From: Limnomonas spitsbergensis
Taxonomy: Eukaryota; Chlorophyta; Chlorophyceae; Chlamydomonadales
Reading direction: 5' to 3'
NCBI GenBank assembly: GCA_037349105.1
Contig: JAYJMM010000110.1
Span: 1,922,001 to 1,986,000 of the forward strand
Length of the DNA stretch: 64,000 bases
Positions 24,301 to 39,300 of this stretch are shown in pieces. How positions within the stretch are numbered: position 1 is the stretch's first letter; each line of letters opens with the position of its first letter. The notes below the pieces were generated by a model, which saw only the letters and a program-made list of their open reading frames with translations, did no database searches and was not told the origin of the DNA. A program made the position numbers and the translations under genes.

Positions 24301-27300
24301 AAAGCGGCCAGAATGGTGTTGATGTTGGAAGAACACGCTTGCAGCAACGCGCTCTCCTGACGGACAATTCAAACACCTTGATTGCAAGGCTGACAAGATG
24401 CGCCCAGCCTGCCCTTTCTCTGCTCTCTGCGCTTTTTTAAGGGATACTCCCCTCCATACCCAGGATGTAAGCGATGAAGAAATCCTCGCACATCATCGAA
24501 TGCTGTATTTCGAAATGTGGCCGGGATCAGACCTTCAAACAGTGACGTCCTTCCGCTTACCGAGGATGTACGCAGCCAGGATTTCTGGTCTCTGCGTTTG
24601 CCCTGGTACCCTTAACCGTCAACCCCAAACCGGTTGCCTCCCTCCTCACCCAGGATGTACGCAGCCACGATTACATTGAAGAGAAGGAAATGTGGCGGGG
24701 AGCAGACCTGCAAACAGTGACGTTTACCTTACGCTTACCGAGGATGTACGCGGCCAGGATTACATTGAAGAGAAGGAAGACGCTCGCGGCAACGCTCTCT
24801 GCAGGCGAGGCTGGGTACAGGTCTCCATCTCCAACCCCAGCGCTGGTCGTCACTGCTTGGTAGAACGAGTAGATGTACCTGGAGCGTAAAACAGCTGAGT
24901 GAGATGAGGGTGTATAAAAGAGTGATACTGGGGTCCATAAGTGTGATGGCAGGGTACAGGTCACTGTCTCCGAACCTAGCGCTAGTCGTGACAGCTTGGC
25001 AGAACGAGTAGATGTACGTAGGGGGTGGGTGGGTGGGGTGGGGGCAAAAGAGTGAGAATGTGATACCAGGAGTCACAAGAGTGACATCGGGGTACATAAG
25101 TGTGACGACAGGGTACAGGTCACCAACTCCAACCCCGTCGCTGGTCGTCACCGCTTGGTAAATGAGTAGATGTACCTGAGGCGGGCAAATGTGTGAGACG
25201 TGGGTTTGTACGAGTGATGTCGGGGTCCATACGTGTGACATCAGGGTACAGGTCACCATCTCCGAACCCATCATTGGTCATCACCGCTTGGGAACACGTG
25301 TAGATGTACCGGGGGTGGGGTGGGGTGTGCAAAGGAGTTAGATCAGGGTCCATAAGAGTGTTGAGAAGTTCGCACGAGTGATGACAGGGTTCACGACAGT
25401 GACATCAGCCCCCCCCCCCGGATTACGTGGAGCAGCTGCGTAAGCAAACTGGGGGGAGAGAAGTATTTGAACGAAACAGTGGAGAAGAGTTAGTTGGACC
25501 ATGGAGAGTATGAAACGACGAGCACAAATCTTGAGGGCAAATCGTGTGAGGATCAGATCATGCACAGTCAGGTACGTCTGTGGCTGGCTTCCTCCGGAAT
25601 GTTGACACCGATGGAAAACCTTCGACATGACTGCTGCTGGCAAGCTTGCCAATAGGATGGGGAGAAAAAGGAAGGAATGTATAAACCCAAAGCCCTAAAC
25701 TCTCAGAGGCAGGAGCGTCCTAACCCTCAACCCACACCCTAAACGCACACCCTAAACCCTGAGAGGCAGGTGGCTCACCCCCTGCGTTGCAAGCGCCTTT
25801 CTCCACATGGGTACAAGTCATGATGCTCAACCATGGGTACTAGGCACACAAATATCACCCCCCTTGCTCTCATGAGTGAAAATATCTGAAACCTTCTCCG
25901 CACGAGCTCGCAATTCAAAAAACACTTCTCTCTAAATTCAAACCCTTGTCTGTATGTGGTCAAAAAGATCTTACGCCTTCTCCACGTGGGTAAAAAGATC
26001 GAGAACCTCACCCTTGCAGGTAAAAATATCTGAACCCTTCTCTCCGCGTGGGAACACACAGCTAAACCCTTCTCCCTGTGTGGTCAAAAGGATCTAAACC
26101 CTTCTCCGCATGGAGGTAAAAAAATATAACACCTCCCCCTTGCAGGTGGAAATATCTATAACCCCCCCCTTTGCGCACCAAATTATCATCGGCTGCCCCT
26201 CAAACTTCTCGACGTGGCGTCCGATCCACGTGTCCTCCTGGAAGTCGTTCACGCGTGCAATGAAGAAGAAGATGCATGCATACCAGTGGCACGTGAGGAT
26301 CATGTAGGTGAGGTTGCGCTGCAAATCAAGGGGGGATGGCAAGAGGTGTGTGGGAGAGGCGGGGGGGGAGGGGGCGGTCATTAATCAATCGATAAATCGA
26401 CAAATCAAGGGGGGAGGGCAAGAGGTGTGTGGGAGAGGCGAGGGGGGAGGGAGCGGTCATTAATCAATCGATCAATCAAGGGGGGAGGGCAAGAGGTGTG
26501 TGGAAGAGGCGGGGGGGAAGGGGGCGGTCATTCATCAATCGATCAATCAAGGGGGGAGGGCAAGAGGTGTTTGGGAGAGGCGGGGGGGGAGGGGGCGGTC
26601 ATTAATCAATCGATCAATCGACAAATCAAGGGGGGATGGCAAGAGGTGTCTGGGAGAGGCAGGGGGGAAGGGAGCGGTCATTAATCAATCGATAAATCGA
26701 CAAATCAAAGGGGGAGGGCAAGAGGTGTGTGGGAGAGGCGGGGGGGGGAGGGGGCGGTCATTCATCAATCGATCAATCAAGGGGGGAGGGCCAGAGGTGT
26801 GTGGGAGAGGCGGGGGGGAAGGGGGCGGTCATTAATCAATCGATCAATCAAGGGGGGAGGGCAAGAGGTGTGTGGGAGAGGCGGGGGGGGAGGGGGCGGT
26901 CATTAATCAATCGATAAATCGACAAATCAAGGGGGGAGGGCAAGAGGTGTGTGGGAGAGGCGGGGGGGAGGGGGCGGTCATTAATCAATCGATAAATCGA
27001 CAAATCAAGGGGGGATGGCAAGAGGTGTGTGGGAGAGGCGGGGGGGGAGGGAGCGGTCATTAATCAAACGATCAATCGACAAATCAAGGGGGGATGGCAA
27101 GAGGTGTGTGGGAGAGGCGGGGGGGGAGGGAGCGGTCATTAATCAATCGACAAATCAAGGGGGGAGGGCAAGAGGTGTGTGGGAGAGGCGGGGGGGAAGG
27201 GGGCGGTCATTAATCAATCGATCAATCAAGGGGGGAGGGCAAGAGGTGTGTGGGAGAGGCGGGGGGGGAGGGAGAGGTCATTAATCAATCGATCAATCAA

Positions 27301-30300
27301 GGGGGGAGGGCAAGAGGTGTGTGGGAGAGGCAGGGGGGAAGGGGGCGGTCATTCATCAATCGATCAATCAAGGGGGGAGGGAAAGAGGTGTGTGGGAGAG
27401 GCGGAGGGGGGGGGGGGCGGTCATTAATCAATCGATAAATCGACAAATCAAGGGGGGAGGGCAAGAGGTGTGTGGGAGAGGCGGGGGGGGGGAGGGGGCG
27501 GTCATTAATCAATTGATAAATCAACAAATCAAGGGGGGATGGCAAGAGGTGTGTGGGAGAGGCGGGGGGGAGGGGGCGGTCATTAATCAATTGATCAATC
27601 AAGGGGGGTGGGAAAGAGGCGTGTGGGAGAGGCGGGGGGGGGAGGGGGCGGTCATTAATCAATTGATAAATCAACAAATCAAGGGGGGAGGGCAAAAGGT
27701 GTGTGGGAGAGGCGGGGGGGAAGGGGGCGGTCATTAATCAATCGATCAATCAAGGGGGGAGGGAAAGAGGTGTGTGAGAGAGGCGGAGGGGGGGGGGGGC
27801 GGTCATTAATCAATCGATAAATCGACAAATCAAGGGGGGAGGGCAAGAGGTGTGTGGGAGAGGCGGGGGGGGAGGGAGCGGTCATTAATCAATTGATAAA
27901 TCAACAAATCAAGGGGGGAGGGCAAGAGGTGTGTGGGAGAGGGGGGGGGAAGGGGGCGGTCATTAATCAATCGATCAATCAATGGGGGAGGGCAAGAGGT
28001 GTGTGGGAGAGGCGGAGGGGGGGGGGGCGGTCATTAATCAATCGATAAATCGACAAATCAAGGGGGGAGGGCAAGAGGTGTGTGGGAGAGGCGGGGGGGG
28101 GAGGGGGCGGTCATTAATCAATCGATCAATCAAGGGGGGATGGCAAGAGGTGTGTGGGAGAGGCGGGGGGGAAGGGGGCGGTCATTAATCAATCGATCAA
28201 TCAAGGGGGGAGGGCAAGAGGTGTGTGGGAGAGGCGGGGGGGGAGGGGGCGGTCATTAATCAATCGATCAATCAAGGGGGGAGGGCAAGAGGTGTGTGGG
28301 AGAGGCAGGGAGGGAAGGGGGCGGTCATTAATCAATCGATCAATCAAGGGGGGAGGGCAAGAGGTGTGTGGGAGAGGCGGGGGGGGAGGGGGCGGTCATT
28401 AATCAATCGATAAATCGACAAATCAAGGGGGGAGGGCAAGAGGTGTGTGGGAGAGGCGGGGGGGGAGGGAGCGGTCATTAATCAATCGATCAATCAAGGG
28501 GGGAGGGCAAGAGGTGTGTGGGAGAGGCGGGGGGGAAGGGGGCGGTCATTAATCAATCGATCAATCAAGGGGGGAGGGCAAGAGGTGTTTGGGAGAGGTG
28601 GGGGGGGAGGGGGCGGTCATTAATCAATCGATCAATCGACAAATCAAGGGGGGAGGGCAAGAGGTGTGTGGGAGAGGCGGGGGGGGGGAGGGGGCGGTCA
28701 TTAATCAATTGATAAATCAACAAATCAAGGGGGGAGGGCAAGAGGTGTGTGGGAGAGGCGGGGGGGGAGGGGGCGGTCATTAATCAATTGATCAATCAAG
28801 GGGGGTGGGAAAGAGGCGTGTGGGAGAGGCGGGGGGGGGGAGGGGGCGGTCATTAATCAATTGATAAATCAACAAATCAAGGGGGGAGGGCAAAAGGTGT
28901 GTGGGAGAGGCGGGGGGGAAGGGGGCGGTCATTAATCAATCGATCAATCAAGGGGGGAGGGAAAGAGGTGTGTGGGAGAGGCGGAGGGGGGGGGGGGCGG
29001 TCATTAATCAATCGATAAATCGACAAATCAAGGGGGGAGGGCAAGAGGTGTGTGGGAGAGGCGGGGGGGGAGGGAGCGGTCATTAATCAATTGATAAATC
29101 AACAAATCAAGGGGGGAGGGCAAGAGGTGTGTGGGAGAGGCGGGGGGGAAGGGGGCGGTCATTAATCAATCGATCAATCAAGGGGGGAGGGCAAGAGGTG
29201 TGTGGGAGAGGCGGAGGGGGGGGGGGCGGTCATTAATCAATCGATAAATCGACAAATCAAGGGGGGAGGGCAAGAGGTGTGTGGGAGAGGCGGGGGGGGG
29301 GAGGGGGCGGTCATTAATCAATCGATCAATCAAGGGGGGATGGCAAGAGGTGTGTGGGAGAGGCGGGGGGGAAGGGGGCGGTCATTAATCAATCGATCAA
29401 TCGACAAATCAAGGGGGGAGGGCAAGAGGTGTGTGGGAGAGGCGGGGGGGGAGGGGGCGGTCATTAATCAATCGATAAATCGACAAATCAAGGGGGAGGG
29501 CAAGAGGTGTGTGGGAGAGGCGGGGGGGGAGGGGGCGGTCATTAATCAATCGATAAATCGACAAATCAAGGGGGGAGGGCAAGAGGTGTGTGGGAGAGGC
29601 GGAGGGGGAGGGGGCGGTCATTAATCAATCGATAAATCGACAAATCAAGGGGGGAGGGCAAGAGGTGTGTGGGAGAGGCGGGGGGGGAGGGGGCGGTCAT
29701 TAATCAATCGATAAATCGACAAATCAAGGGGGGAGGGCAAGAGGTGTGTGGGAGAGGCGGGGGGGGAGGGGGCGGTCATTAATCAATCGATCAATCGACA
29801 AATCAAAGGGGGAGGGCAAGAGGTGTGTGGGAGAGGCGGGGGGGGAGGGGGCGGTCATTAATCAATCGATAAATCGACAAATCAAGGGGGGAGGGCAAGA
29901 GGTGTGTGGGAGAGGCGGGGTGGGAGGGGGCGGTCATTAATCAATCGATCAATCGACAAATCAAGGGGGGAGGGCAAGAGGTGTGTGGGAGAGGCGGGGA
30001 GGGAGGGGGCGGTCATTAATCAATCGATAAATCGACAAATCAAGGGGGGAGGGCAAGAGGTGTGTGGGAGAGGCGGGGGGGGAGGGGGCGGTCATTCATC
30101 AATCGATAAATCGACAAATCAAGGGGGGAGGGCAAGAGGTGTGTGGGAGAGGCGAGGGGGGAGGGGGCGGTCATTAATCAATCGATAAATCGACAAATCA
30201 AGGGGGAGGGCAAGAGGTGTGTGGGAGAGGCGGGGGGGGAGGGGGCGGTCATTAATCAATCGATAAATCGACAAATCAAGGGGGGAGGGCAAGGGGTGTG

Positions 30301-33300
30301 TGGGAGAGGCGGGGTGGGAGGGGGCGGTCATTAATCAATCTATAAATCGACAAATCAAGGGGGGAGGGCAAGAGGTGTGTGGGAGAGGCGGGGGGGGAGG
30401 GGGCGGTCATTAATCAATCGATAAATCGACAAATCAAGGGGGGAGGGCAAGAGGTGTGTGGGAGAGGCGGGGGGGGAGGGGGCGGTCATTCATCAATCGA
30501 TAAATCGACAAATCAAGGGGGGAGGGCAAGAGGTGTGTGGGAGAGGCGAGGGGGGAGGGGGCGGTCATTAATCAATCGATAAATCGACAAATCAAGGGGG
30601 GAGGGCAAGAGGTGTGTGGGAGAGGCGGGGGGGGAGGGGGCGGTCATTAATCAATCGATAAATCGACAAATCAAGGGGGGAGGGCAAGAGGTGTGTGGGA
30701 GAGGCGGGGGGGGAGGGGGCGGTCATTAATCAATCGACAAATCGACAAATCAAGGGGGGAGGGCAAGAGGTGTGTGGGAGAGGCGGAGGGGGAGGGGGCG
30801 GTCATTAATCAATCGATCAATCGACAAATCAAGGGGGGAGGGCAAGAGGTGTGTGGGAGAGGCGGGGGGGGAGGGGGCGGTCATTAATCAATCTTTAAAT
30901 CGACAAATCAAGGGGGGAGGGCAAGAGGTGTGTGGGAGAGGCAGGGGGGAAGGGAGCGGTCATTAATCAATCGATAAATCGACAAATCAAGGGGGGAGGG
31001 CAAGAGGTGTGTGGGAGAGGCGGGGGGGGAGGGGGCGGTCATTAATCAATTGATCAATCGACAAATCAAGGGGGGAGGGCAAGAGGTGTGTGGGAGAGGC
31101 GGGGGGGGAGGGGGCGGTCATTAATCAATCGATAAATCGACAAATCAAGGGGGAGGGCAAGAGGTGTGTGGGAGAGGCGGGGGGGGAGGGGGCGGTCATT
31201 AATCAATCGATAAATCGACAAATCAAGGGGGGAGGGCAAGAGGTGTGTGGGAGAGGCGGAGGGGGAGGGGGCGGTCATTAATCAATCGATAAATCGACAA
31301 ATCAAGGGGGGAGGGCAAGAGGTGTGTGGGAGAGGCGGGGGGGGAGGGGGCGGTCATTAATCAATCGATAAATCGACAAATCAAGGGGGGAGGGCAAGAG
31401 GTGTGTGGGAGAGGCGGGGGGGGAGGGGGCGGTCATTAATCAATCTATAAATCGACAAATCAAGGGGGGAGGGCAAGAGGTGTGTGGGAGAGGCGGGGGG
31501 GGAGGGGGCGGTCATTAATCAATCGACAAATCGACAAATCAAGGGGGGAGGGCAAGAGGTGTGTGGGAGAGGCGGAGGGGGAGGGGGCGGTCATTAATCA
31601 ATCGATCAATCGACAAATCAAGGGGGGAGGGCAAGAGGTGTGTGGGAGAGGCGGGGGGGGAGGGGGCGGTCATTAATCAATCTTTAAATCGACAAATCAA
31701 GGGGGGAGGGCAAGAGGTGTGTGGGAGAGGCAGGGGGGAAGGGAGCGGTCATTAATCAATCGATAAATCGACAAATCAAGGGGGGAGGGCAAGAGGTGTG
31801 TGGGAGAGGCGGGGGGGGGAGGGGGCGGTCATTAATCAATCGATCAATCGACAAATCAAGGGGGGAGGGCAAGAGGTGTGTGGGAGAGGCGGGGGGGGAG
31901 GGGGCGGTCATTAATCAATCGATAAATCGACAAATCAAGGGGGAGGGCAAGAGGTGTGTGGGAGAGGCGGGGGGGGAGGGGGCGGTCATTAATCAATCGA
32001 TAAATCGACAAATCAAGGGGGGAGGGCAAGAGGTGTGTGGGAGAGGCGGAGGGGGAGGGGGCGGTCATTAATCAATCGATAAATCGACAAATCAAGGGGG
32101 GAGGGCAAGAGGTGTGTGGGAGAGGCGGGGGGGGAGGGGGCGGTCATTAATCAATCGATAAATCGACAAATCAAGGGGGGAGGGCAAGAGGTGTGTGGGA
32201 GAGGCGGGGGGGGAGGGGGCGGTCATTAATCAATCGATAAATCGACAAATCAAAGGGGGAGGGCAAGAGGTGTGTGGGAGAGGCGGGGGGGGAGGGGGCG
32301 GTCATTCATCAATCGATAAATCGACAAATCAAGGGGGGAGGGCAAGAGGTGTGTGGGAGAGGCGGGGGGGGAGGGGGCGGTCATTAATCAATCGATAAAT
32401 CGACAAATCAAGGGGGGAGGGCAAGAGGTGTGTGGGAGAGGCGGGGAGGGAGGGGGCGGTCATTAATCAATCGATAAATCGACAAATCAAGGGGGGAGGG
32501 CAAGAGGTGTGTGGGAGAGGCGGGGGGGGAGGGGGCGGTCATTCATCAATCGATAAATCGACAAATCAAGGGGGGAGGGCAAGAGGTGTGTGGGAGAGGC
32601 GAGGGGGGAGGGGGCGGTCATTAATCAATCGATAAATCGACAAATCAAGGGGGGAGGGCAAGAGGTGTGTGGGAGAGGCGGGGGGGAGGGGGCGGTCATT
32701 AATCAATCGATAAATCGACAAATCAAGGGGGGAGGGCAAGAGGTGTGTGGGAGAGGCGGGGTGGGAGGGGGCGGTCATTAATCAATCTATAAATCGACAA
32801 ATCAAGGGGGGAGGGCAAGAGGTGTGTGGGAGAGGCGGGGGGGGAGGGGGCGGTCATTAATCAATCGATAAATCGACAAATCAAGGGGGGAGGGCAAGAG
32901 GTGTGTGGGAGAGGCGGGGGGGGAGGGGGCGGTCATTCATCAATCGATAAATCGACAAATCAAGGGGGGAGGGCAAGAGGTGTGTGGGAGAGGCGGAGGG
33001 GGAGGGGGCGGTCATTAATCAATCGATAAATCGACAAATCAAGGGGGGAGGGCAAGAGGTGTGTGGGAGAGGCGGGGGGGGAGGAGGAGGTCATTAATCA
33101 ATCGACAAATTGACAAATCTAGGGGGGAGGGCAAGAGGTGTGTGGGAGAGGCGGAGGGGGAGGGGGCGGTCATTAATCAATCGATAAATCGACAAATCAA
33201 GGGGGGAGGGCAAGAGGTGTGTGGGAGAGGCGGGGGGGGAGGAGGAGGTCATTAATCAATCGACAAATTGACAAATCAAGGGGGGAGGGCAAGAGGTGTG

Positions 33301-36300
33301 TGGGAGAGGCGGAGGGGGAGGGGGCGGTCATTAATCAATCGATAAATCGACAAATCAAGGGGGGAGGGCAAGAGGTGTGTGGGAGAGGCGGGGGGGGAGG
33401 GGGCGGTCATTAATCAATCGATAAATCGACAAATCAAGGGGGGAGGGCAAGAGGTGTGTGGGAGAGGCGGGGGGGGAGGAGGAGGTCATTAATCAATCGA
33501 CAAATTGACAAATCTAGGGGGGAGGGCAAGAGGTGTGTGGGAGAGGCGGGGGGGGAGGGGGCGGTCATTAATCAATCGATAAATCGACAAATCAAAGGGG
33601 GAGGGCAAGAGGTGTGTGGGAGAGGCGGGGGGGGAGGGGGCGGTCATTAATCAATCGACCAATCGACAAATCAAGGGGGGAGGGCAAGAGGTGTGAGGGA
33701 GAGGCGGGGGGGGAGGGGGCGGTCATTAATCAATCGATAAATCGACAAATCAAGGGGGGAGGGCAGGAGGTGTGTGGGAGAGGCGGGGGGGAAGGGGGCG
33801 GTCATTAATCAATCGATAAATCGACAAATCAAGGGGGGAGGGCAAGAGGTGTGTGGGAGAGGCGGGGGGGGAGGGGGCGGTCATTAATCAATCGATAAAT
33901 CGACAAATCAAGGGGGGAGGGCAAGAGGTGTGTGGGAGAGGCGGGGGGGGAGGGGGCGGTCATTAATCAATCGACAAATCAAGGGGGGAGGGCAAGAGGT
34001 GTGTGGGAGAGGCGGGGGGGGAGGGGGCGGTCATTAATCAATCGATAAATCGACAAATCAAGGGGGGAGGGCAAGAGGTGTGTGGGAGAGGCGGAGGGGG
34101 AGGGGGCGGTCATTAATCAATCGATAAATCGACAAATCAAGGGGGGAGGGCAAGAGGTGTGTGGGAGAGGCGTGGGGGGAGGGGGCGGTCATTAATCAAT
34201 CGATAAATCGACAAATCAAAGGGGGAGGGCAAGAGGTGTGTGGGAGAGGCGAGGGGGGAGGGGGCGGTCATTAATCAATCGATAAATCGACAAATCAAGG
34301 GGGGAGGGCAAGAGGTGTGTGGGAGAGGCGGGGGGGGAGGGGGCGGTCATTAATCAATCGATCAATCGACAAATCAAGGGGGGAGGGCAAGAGGTGTGTG
34401 GGAGAGGCGGGGGGGGAGGGGGCGGTCATTAATCAATCGATAAATCGACAAATCAAGGGGGGAGAGCAAGAGGTGTGTGGGAGAGGCGGGGGGGGAGGGG
34501 GCGGTCATTAATCAATCGATAAATCGACAAATCAAGGGGGGAGGGCAAGAGGTGTGTGGGAGAGGCGGGGGGGGAGGGGGCGGTCATTAATCAATCGATC
34601 AATCGACAAATCAAGGGGGAGGGCAAGAGGTGTGTGGAAGAGGCGGGGGGGGAGGGGGCGGTCATTAATCAATCGATAAATCGACAAATCAAGGGGGGAA
34701 GGCAAGAGGTGTGTGGGAGAGGCGGGGGGGGAGGGGGCGGTCATTAATCAATCGATAAATCGACAAATCAAGGGGGGAGGGCAAGAGGTGTGTGGGAGAG
34801 GCGGAGGGGGAGGGGGCGGTCATTAATCAATCGATAAATCGACAAATCAAGGGGGGAAGGCAAGAGGTGTGTGGGAGAGGCGGGGGGGAGGGGGCGGTCA
34901 TTAATCAATCGATAAATCGACAAATCAAGGGGGGAGGGCAAGAGGTGTGTGTGGGAGAGGCGGGGGGGGAGGGGGCGGTCATTAATCAATCGATAAATCG
35001 ACAAATCAAGGGGGGAAGGCAAGAGGTGTGTGGGAGAGGCGGGAGGGAGGGGGCGGTCATTAATCAATCGATAAATCGACAAATCAAGGGGGGAGGGCAA
35101 GAGGTGTGTGGGAGAGGCGGGGGGGGAGGGGGCGGTCATTTATCAATCGATAAATCGACAAATCAAGGGGAGAGGGCAAGAGGTATGTGGGAGAGGCGGG
35201 GAGGGAGGGGGCGGTCATTAATCAATCGATAAATCGACAAATCAAGGTGGGAGGGCAAGAGGTATGTGGGAGAGGCGGAGGGGGAGGGGGGCGGTCATTA
35301 ATCAATCGATAAATCGACAAATCAAGGGGGGAGGGCAAGAGGTGTGTGGGAGAGGCGGGGGGGGAGGGGGCGGTCATTAATCAATCGATCAATCGACAAA
35401 TCAAGGGGGGAGGGCAAGAGGTGTGTGGGAGAGGCGGGGGGGAGGGGGCGGTCATTAATCAATCGATAAATCGACAAATCAAGGGGGGAGAGCAAGAGGT
35501 GTGTGGGAGACGCGGGGGGGGAGGGGGCGGTCATTAATCAATCGATAAATCGACAAATCAAGGGGGGAGGGCAAGAGGTGTGTGGGAGAGGCGGGGGGGG
35601 AGGGGGCGGTCATTAATCAATCGATAAATCGACAAATCAAGGGGGGAGGGCAAGAGGTGTGTGGAAGAGGCGGGGGGGGAGGGGGCGGTCATTAATCAAT
35701 CGATAAATCGACAAATCAAGGGGGGAAGGCAAGAGGTGTGTGGGAGAGGCGGGGGGGGAGGGGGCGGTCATTAATCAATCGATAAATCGACAAATCAAGG
35801 GGGGAGGGCAAGAGGTGTGTGGGAGAGGCGGAGAGGGAGGGGGCGGTCATTAATCAATCGATAAATCGACAAATCAAGGGGGGAGGGCAAGAGGTGTGTG
35901 GGAGAGGCGGGGGGGGAGGGGGCGGTCATTAATCAATCGATAAATCGACAAATCAAGGGGGGAGGGCAAGAGGTGTGTGGGAGAGGCGGGGGGGGAGGGG
36001 GCGGTCATTAATCAATCGATAAATCGACAAATCAAGGGGGGAGGGCAAGAGGTGTGTGGAAGAGGCGGGGGGGGAGGGGGCGGTCATTAATCAATCGATA
36101 AATCGACAAATCAAGGGGGGAAGGCAAGAGGTGTGTGGGAGAGGCGGGGGGGGAGGGGGCGGTCATTAATCAATCGATAAATCGACAAATCAAGGGGGGA
36201 GGGCAAGAGGTGTGTGGGAGAGGCGGAGAGGGAGGGGGCGGTCATTAATCAATCGATAATCGACAAATCAAGGGGGGAAGGCAAGAGGTGTGTGGGAGAG

Positions 36301-39300
36301 GCGGGGGGGAGGGGGCGGTCATTAATCAATCGATAAATCGACAAATCAAGGGGGGAGGGCAAGAGGTGTGTGGGAGAGGCGGGGGGGGAGGGGGCGGTCA
36401 TTAATCAATCGATAAATCGACAAATCAAGGGGGGAAGGCAAGAGGTGTGTGGGAGAGGCGGGAGGGGAGGGGGCGGTCATTAATCAATCGATAAATCGAC
36501 AAATCAAGGGGGGAGGTCAAGAGGTGTGTGGGAGAGGCGGGGGGGGAGGGGGCGGTCATTTATCAATCGATAAATCGACAAATCAAGGGGAGAGGGCAAG
36601 AGGTATGTGGGAGAGGCGGGGAGGGAGGGGGCGGTCATTAATCAATCGATAAATCGACAAATCAAGGTGGGAGGGCAAGAGGTGTGTGGGAGAGGCGGGG
36701 GGGGAGGGGGCGGTCATTAATCAATCGATAAATTGATAAATCAAGGGGGGAGAGCAAGAGGTGTGTGGGAGAGGCGGGGGGGGAGGGGGCGGTCATTAAT
36801 CAATCGATAAATGGACAAATCAAGGGGGGAGGGCAAGAGGTGTGTGGGAGAGGCGGGGGGGGAGGGGGCGGTCATTAATCAATCGATAAATCGACAAATC
36901 AAGGGGGGAGGGCAAGAGGTGTGTGGGAGAGGCGGGGGGGGAGGGGGCGGTCATTAATCAATCGATAAATCGACAAATCAAGGGGGAGGGCAAGAGGTGT
37001 GTGGGAGAGGCGGGGTGGGAGGGGGCGGTCATTAATCAATCGATCAATCGAAAAATCAAAGGGGGAGGGCAAGAGGTGTGTGGGAGAGGCGGAGGGGGAG
37101 GGGGCGGTCAATAATCAATCGATAAATCGACAAATCAAGGGGGGAGGGCAAGAGGTGTGTGGGAGAGGCGGGGGGGGGAGGGGGCGGTCAATAATCAATC
37201 GATAAATCGACAAATCAAGGGGGGAGGGCAAGAGGTGTGTGGGAGAGGCGGGGGGGGGAGGGGGCGGTCATTAATCAATCGATCAATCAACAAATCAAGG
37301 GGGGAGGGCAAGAGGTGTGTGGGAGAGGCGGGGGGGGAGGGGGCGGTCATTAATCAATCGACAAATCAAGGGAGGAGGGCAAGAGGTGTGTGGGAGAGGC
37401 GGGGGGGGGAGGGGGCGGTCATTAATCAATTGATAAATCGACAAATCAAGGGGGGAGGGCAAGAGGTGTGTGGGAGAGGCGGGGGGGGAGGGGGCGGTCA
37501 TTAATCAATCGATCAATCAAGGGGGGAGGGCAAGAGGTGTGTGGGAGAGGCGGGGGGGGAGGGGGCGGTCATTAATCAATCGATAAATCGACAAATCAAG
37601 GGGGAGGGCAAGAGGTGTGTGGGAGAGGCGGGGTGGGAGGGGGCGGTCATTAATCAATCGATCAATCGAAAAATCAAAGGGGGAGGGCAAGAGGTGTGTG
37701 GGAGAGGCGGAGGGGGAGGGGGCGGTCAATAATCAATCGATAAATCGACAAATCAAGGGGGGAGGGCAAGAGGTGTGTGGGAGAGGCGGGGGGGGAGGGG
37801 GCGGTCATTAATCAATCGATAAATCGACAAATCAAGGGGGGAGGGCAAGAGGTGTGTGGGAGAGGCGGGGGGGGAGGGGGCGGTCATTAATCAATCGATC
37901 AATCAACAAATCAAGGGGGGAGGGCAAGAGGTGTGTGGGAGAGGCGGGGAGGGAGGGGGCGGTCATTAATCAATCGATAAATCGACAAATCAAGGGGGGA
38001 AGGCAAGAGGTGTGTGGGAGAGGCGGGGGGGAGGGGGCGGTCATTAATCAATCGATAAATCGACAAATCAAGGGGGGAGGGCAAGAGGTGTGTGGAAGAG
38101 GCGGGGGGGGAGGGGGCGGTCATTAATCAATCGATAAATCGACAAATCAAGGGGGGAAGGCAAGAGGTGTGTGGGAGAGGCGGGAGGGGAGGGGGCGGTC
38201 ATTAATCAATCGATAAATCGACAAATCAAGGGGGGAGGGCAAGAGGTGTGTGGGAGAGGCGGGGGGGGAGGGGGCGGTCATTTATCAATCGATAAATCGA
38301 CAAATCAAGGGGAGAGGGCAAGAGGTATGTGGGAGAGGCGGGGAGGGAGGGGGCGGTCATTAATCAATCGATAAATCGACAAATCAAGGGGGGAGGGCAA
38401 GAGGTGTGTGGGAGAGGCGGAGAGGGAGGGGGCGGTCATTAATCAATCGATAAATCGACAAATCAAGGGGGGAGGGCAAGAGGTGTGTGGGAGAGGCGGG
38501 GGGGGAGGGGGCGGTCATTAATCAATCGATAAATCGACAAATCAAGGGGGGAGGGCAAGAGGTGTGTGGGAGAGGCGGGGGGGGGAGGGGGCGGTCATTA
38601 ATCAATCGATAAATCGACAAATCAAGGGGGGAGGGCAAGAGGTGTGTGGAAGAGGCGGGGGGGGAGGGGGCGGTCATTAATCAATCGATAAATCGACAAA
38701 TCAAGGGGGGAAGGCAAGAGGTGTGTGGGAGAGGCGGGGGGGGAGGGGGCGGTCATTAATCAATCGATAAATCGACAAATCAAGGGGGGAGGGCAAGAGG
38801 TGTGTGGGAGAGGCGGAGAGGGAGGGGGCGGTCATTAATCAATCGATAAATCGACAAATCAAGGGGGGAAGGCAAGAGGTGTGTGGGAGAGGCGGGGGGG
38901 AGGGGGCGGTCATTAATCAATCGATAAATCGACAAATCAAGGGGGGAGGGCAAGAGGTGTGTGGGAGAGGCGGGGGGGGAGGGGGCGGTCATTAATCAAT
39001 CGATAAATCGACAAATCAAGGGGGGAAGGCAAGAGGTGTGTGGGAGAGGCGGGAGGGGAGGGGGCGGTCATTAATCAATCGATAAATCGACAAATCAAGG
39101 GGGGAGGTCAAGAGGTGTGTGGGAGAGGCGGGGGGGGAGGGGGCGGTCATTTATCAATCGATAAATCGACAAATCAAGGGGAGAGGGCAAGAGGTATGTG
39201 GGAGAGGCGGGGAGGGAGGGGGCGGTCATTAATCAATCGATAAATCGACAAATCAAGGTGGGAGGGCAAGAGGTGTGTGGGAGAGGCGGGGGGGGAGGGG

